A stretch of 24,742 nucleotides of DNA from a virus: positions 1-24,742 of IMG/VR virus record IMGVR_UViG_3300025646_000347. One strand, given 5' to 3'. The translations under genes were made by a program, and so were the position numbers. Numbering within the stretch: position 1 is the stretch's first letter; each line of letters begins with the position of its first letter. Shown piece after piece: positions 23,753 to 24,742 of the stretch. The notes beneath the pieces are model-generated. The model saw only the letters and a list, made by a program, of their open reading frames with translations. It ran no database searches and was not told the origin of the DNA.

Positions 23753-23992
23753 ATGATGATAGAAACGTTAAACAAAATGAGTATCACACAATTAAATGAT
23801 ACCAAGGCAATGATTGATGTATTAATCAAGTCTAAAGTTAAAAATGAAATGAAAGTTGGAACAAAGGTCTTTGTAGTACAAAAAACTAAAAAGACACCAG
23901 GTGTGATAACTAAAATTATGAATAGTAAATGTTTAGTTGATTTGTCTGGTAGAATTTATAGAGTGCCAATGACAATGTTGGAGGTTGCATAA
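23753..23992 (+). CDS. Hypothetical protein with SH3/KOW-like C-terminus, 79 aa
   Basis: A 79-residue protein. The N-terminal helix (residues 1-33, MSITQLNDTKAMIDVLIKSK) is followed by a small beta-barrel-like segment: MKVGTKVFVVQKTKKTPGVI, then TKIMNSKCLVDLSGRIYRVP (34-73). The pattern of a VG-x-KV-x-V strand, a turn, G-x-I-x-K-I and a final strand with R-x-P is typical of KOW/SH3-like folds that bind nucleic acid or protein. An AAAGGAG ribosome site is present; ATGATG gives two possible starts one codon apart. The stop overlaps the following gene's ATG as TAATG. Confidence 0.65.
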   Translation: MMIETLNKMSITQLNDTKAMIDVLIKSKVKNEMKVGTKVFVVQKTKKTPGVITKIMNSKCLVDLSGRIYRVPMTMLEVA

Positions 23993-24084
23993 TGTATGAG
24001 ATAGAAACCTTTTATTGGTTTGATTACATTTGGATTACCGCCCTAGTCTTATTATACTTTTGGTATAAAGGTCATTTAAAATAA
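23992..24084 (+). CDS. Single-pass membrane mini-protein, 30 aa
   Basis: A 30-codon ORF (MYEIETFYWFDYIWITALVL, then LYFWYKGHLK) supported by a strong GGAGG 7 bases upstream of the ATG and a TAATG overlap with the previous gene. Residues 7-25 form one hydrophobic, aromatic-rich transmembrane helix with a short basic C-terminus, so the tail is probably cytoplasmic. It is in the same reading frame as the following ArfA-like gene, separated from it by TAA GTC ATT. Function unknown. Confidence 0.55.
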   Translation: MYEIETFYWFDYIWITALVLLYFWYKGHLK

Positions 24085-24090
24085 GTCATT

Positions 24091-24240
24091 ATGAAAAAGA
24101 AATCACCAAAGAAAAGAAATTCAGTTGCTAAGATTTTAAGAACTACCTTGTTTAAGCAACGAATTGTTAAATCTAAAAAAGGCAAAGGTAGTTATAAACG
24201 TAAACCTAAAATAAATGAAGAATGGAGTGGAATAGTATGA
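24091..24240 (+). CDS. arfA-like: ArfA-like alternative ribosome-rescue factor, 49 aa
   Basis: A 49-residue, very basic protein. Residues 15-38 (ILRTTLFKQRIVKSKK, then GKGSYKRK) match the conserved core of ArfA, whose E. coli sequence has LFRQRVEKNKKGKGSYMRK. Shared are LF, QR, KKGKGSY (29-35) and the following RK. In ArfA this segment lies in the empty mRNA channel of ribosomes stalled on broken mRNA, and the protein recruits release factor RF2. E. coli ArfA is 72 aa with a hydrophobic tail that marks it for destruction; the active form is about 55 aa. This product ends at residue 49 without that tail, so it should be stable. No Shine-Dalgarno is seen; it probably relies on reinitiation after the 30-aa gene (stop 6 bases before). 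Confidence 0.8.
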   Translation: MKKKSPKKRNSVAKILRTTLFKQRIVKSKKGKGSYKRKPKINEEWSGIV

Positions 24241-24569
24241 TTGTAAATACAAAGTTAAGAAGTATCAATCAAAGAATAACCGAGTGGGCAAAGTGGGCAA
24301 AAAAAGATGATAAGTTTCTTTACTACAAAGGCACACCCGAATCGTTTGAAAAGATATTAAATACAAAGATTGGTAAAGTAAAGTTAGAAGAATATACTGA
24401 CAAAGAATACTTTAATGACTTTTGGATTTTAGATCAATTTACAAATAAAGTAGAAGGCAACAATCACTATATCATATGCAATAATGATTATGTCATAGGT
24501 GATATGAATATAGATTGGGAAGATGTATTAAAACAAACCTACGTTAAGAAATATAAAAAGGCAAGTTAA
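24237..24569 (+). CDS. Hypothetical soluble protein, 110 aa
   Basis: The start at 24237 gives an ATGA overlap with the ArfA-like stop and has GGAG about 10 bases upstream; a start at 24222 would extend further into that gene. The product starts MIVNTKLRSINQRITEWAKW. It contains KDDKFLYYKGTPESFEKILN, DKEYFNDFWILDQFTNK and a C-terminal DMNIDWEDVLKQTYVKKYKK. It is Lys/Asp/Tyr/Trp-rich with no membrane segment. No family is recognised. Its tight link to the ArfA-like gene suggests coordinated early expression. The stop overlaps that of the convergent minus-strand gene. Confidence 0.65.
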   Translation: MIVNTKLRSINQRITEWAKWAKKDDKFLYYKGTPESFEKILNTKIGKVKLEEYTDKEYFNDFWILDQFTNKVEGNNHYIICNNDYVIGDMNIDWEDVLKQTYVKKYKKAS

Positions 24570-24742
24570 GACTTACGTCTCTTTTTCTTTCTTTTAGGAA
24601 TTCGATTTAAAACGTCTTTAAAACATTCGTACCAATAGATTCCAGATTCTCTTAAAGACTCATTTGATTGCCTTAGTTTTTCTAACTTTGCAATCAAAGT
24701 CTTTAAAGATTTCTTAGAATAAATCTTTTCTCGTTCTTTATG
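24566..24742 (-). CDS. Partial hypothetical coiled-coil protein (N-terminus beyond window)
   Basis: An open frame of 58 codons runs from the right edge to TAA at 24568-24566 with no internal stop; the start lies outside the window. The visible part has a Lys/Glu/Leu helix (SLKTLIAKLEKLRQSNESLR), a YWYECFKDVL segment and a very basic end (IPKRKKKRRKS). It is convergent with the plus-strand 110-aa gene, and the two stops share the TTAA at 24566-24569. Function not recognised. Confidence 0.6.
   Translation of the reverse strand, partial: HKEREKIYSKKSLKTLIAKLEKLRQSNESLRESGIYWYECFKDVLNRIPKRKKKRRKS

Noticed and set aside
24124-24160. GTTGCT...AGCAAC inverted repeat inside the ArfA-like gene as an RNase III site like that of E. 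coli arfA
   Set aside because: Only 6 bp with a 25-base loop, in the wrong place (within the core, not the 3' end).
1-24742. tRNA genes, insertion sequences, integrase or attachment sites
   Set aside because: No cloverleaf-like tRNA sequence, transposase motif or recombinase motif was noticed in either strand by eye.

Overview
The window is a stretch of a low-GC, T4-like marine myovirus genome. The evidence is a block of minus-strand virion genes that reads like the baseplate and tail-fibre region of T4-type cyanophages and pelagiphages: a small hypothetical gene, a PAAR spike tip, gp25, gp6, a gp7-position wedge protein, gp8, a giant DUF4815-like protein, then many small beta-rich fibre proteins. 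Nine exact copies of the T4 late promoter box TATAAATA lie in intergenic positions on the coding strand. The strong A/T bias and the protein types fit a phage of SAR11 (Pelagibacter) or of low-GC picocyanobacteria. No photosynthesis gene is present, so the host cannot be fixed from this window.

Layout, read in the direction of late transcription (right to left): 22805-21837 spike tip and gp25; 21835-15591 baseplate wedge (gp6, gp7-like, a small structural protein, gp8); 15576-9499 the 2025-aa DUF4815-like protein; 9477-7575 six small virion or hypothetical proteins; 7556-5290 two paralogous fibre proteins, the second carrying a large polyglycine adhesin-like insert and ending at a strong intrinsic terminator; 5228-4530 an unknown charged protein; 4488-1837 an enzyme cassette of two 2-oxoglutarate/Fe(II) oxygenase-like proteins and a flavin-dependent tryptophan-halogenase-family protein; 1807-1 a 20-aa cationic micro-ORF, two small structural proteins and the start of a repeat-rich tail fibre that leaves the window on the left.

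To the right of a 178-bp divergent intergenic region lies a compact plus-strand group of seven small genes (22984-24569), with overlapping TAATG/ATGA junctions, behind a good sigma-70-type promoter. These look like early genes. One of them, a 49-aa basic protein at 24091-24240, carries the KKGKGSY signature and flanking residues of ArfA, the alternative ribosome-rescue factor. The last plus-strand gene overlaps tail-to-tail with a partial minus-strand gene entering from the right edge.

The main points of interest are the phage ArfA-like protein, the halogenase/oxygenase cassette expressed with the tail fibres, the polyglycine domain inserted into a duplicated fibre scaffold, and a pair of sequence motifs repeated in inverted orientation in the divergent promoter region. 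Most structural assignments rest on recognising family motifs and gene order by eye; no database search was run.
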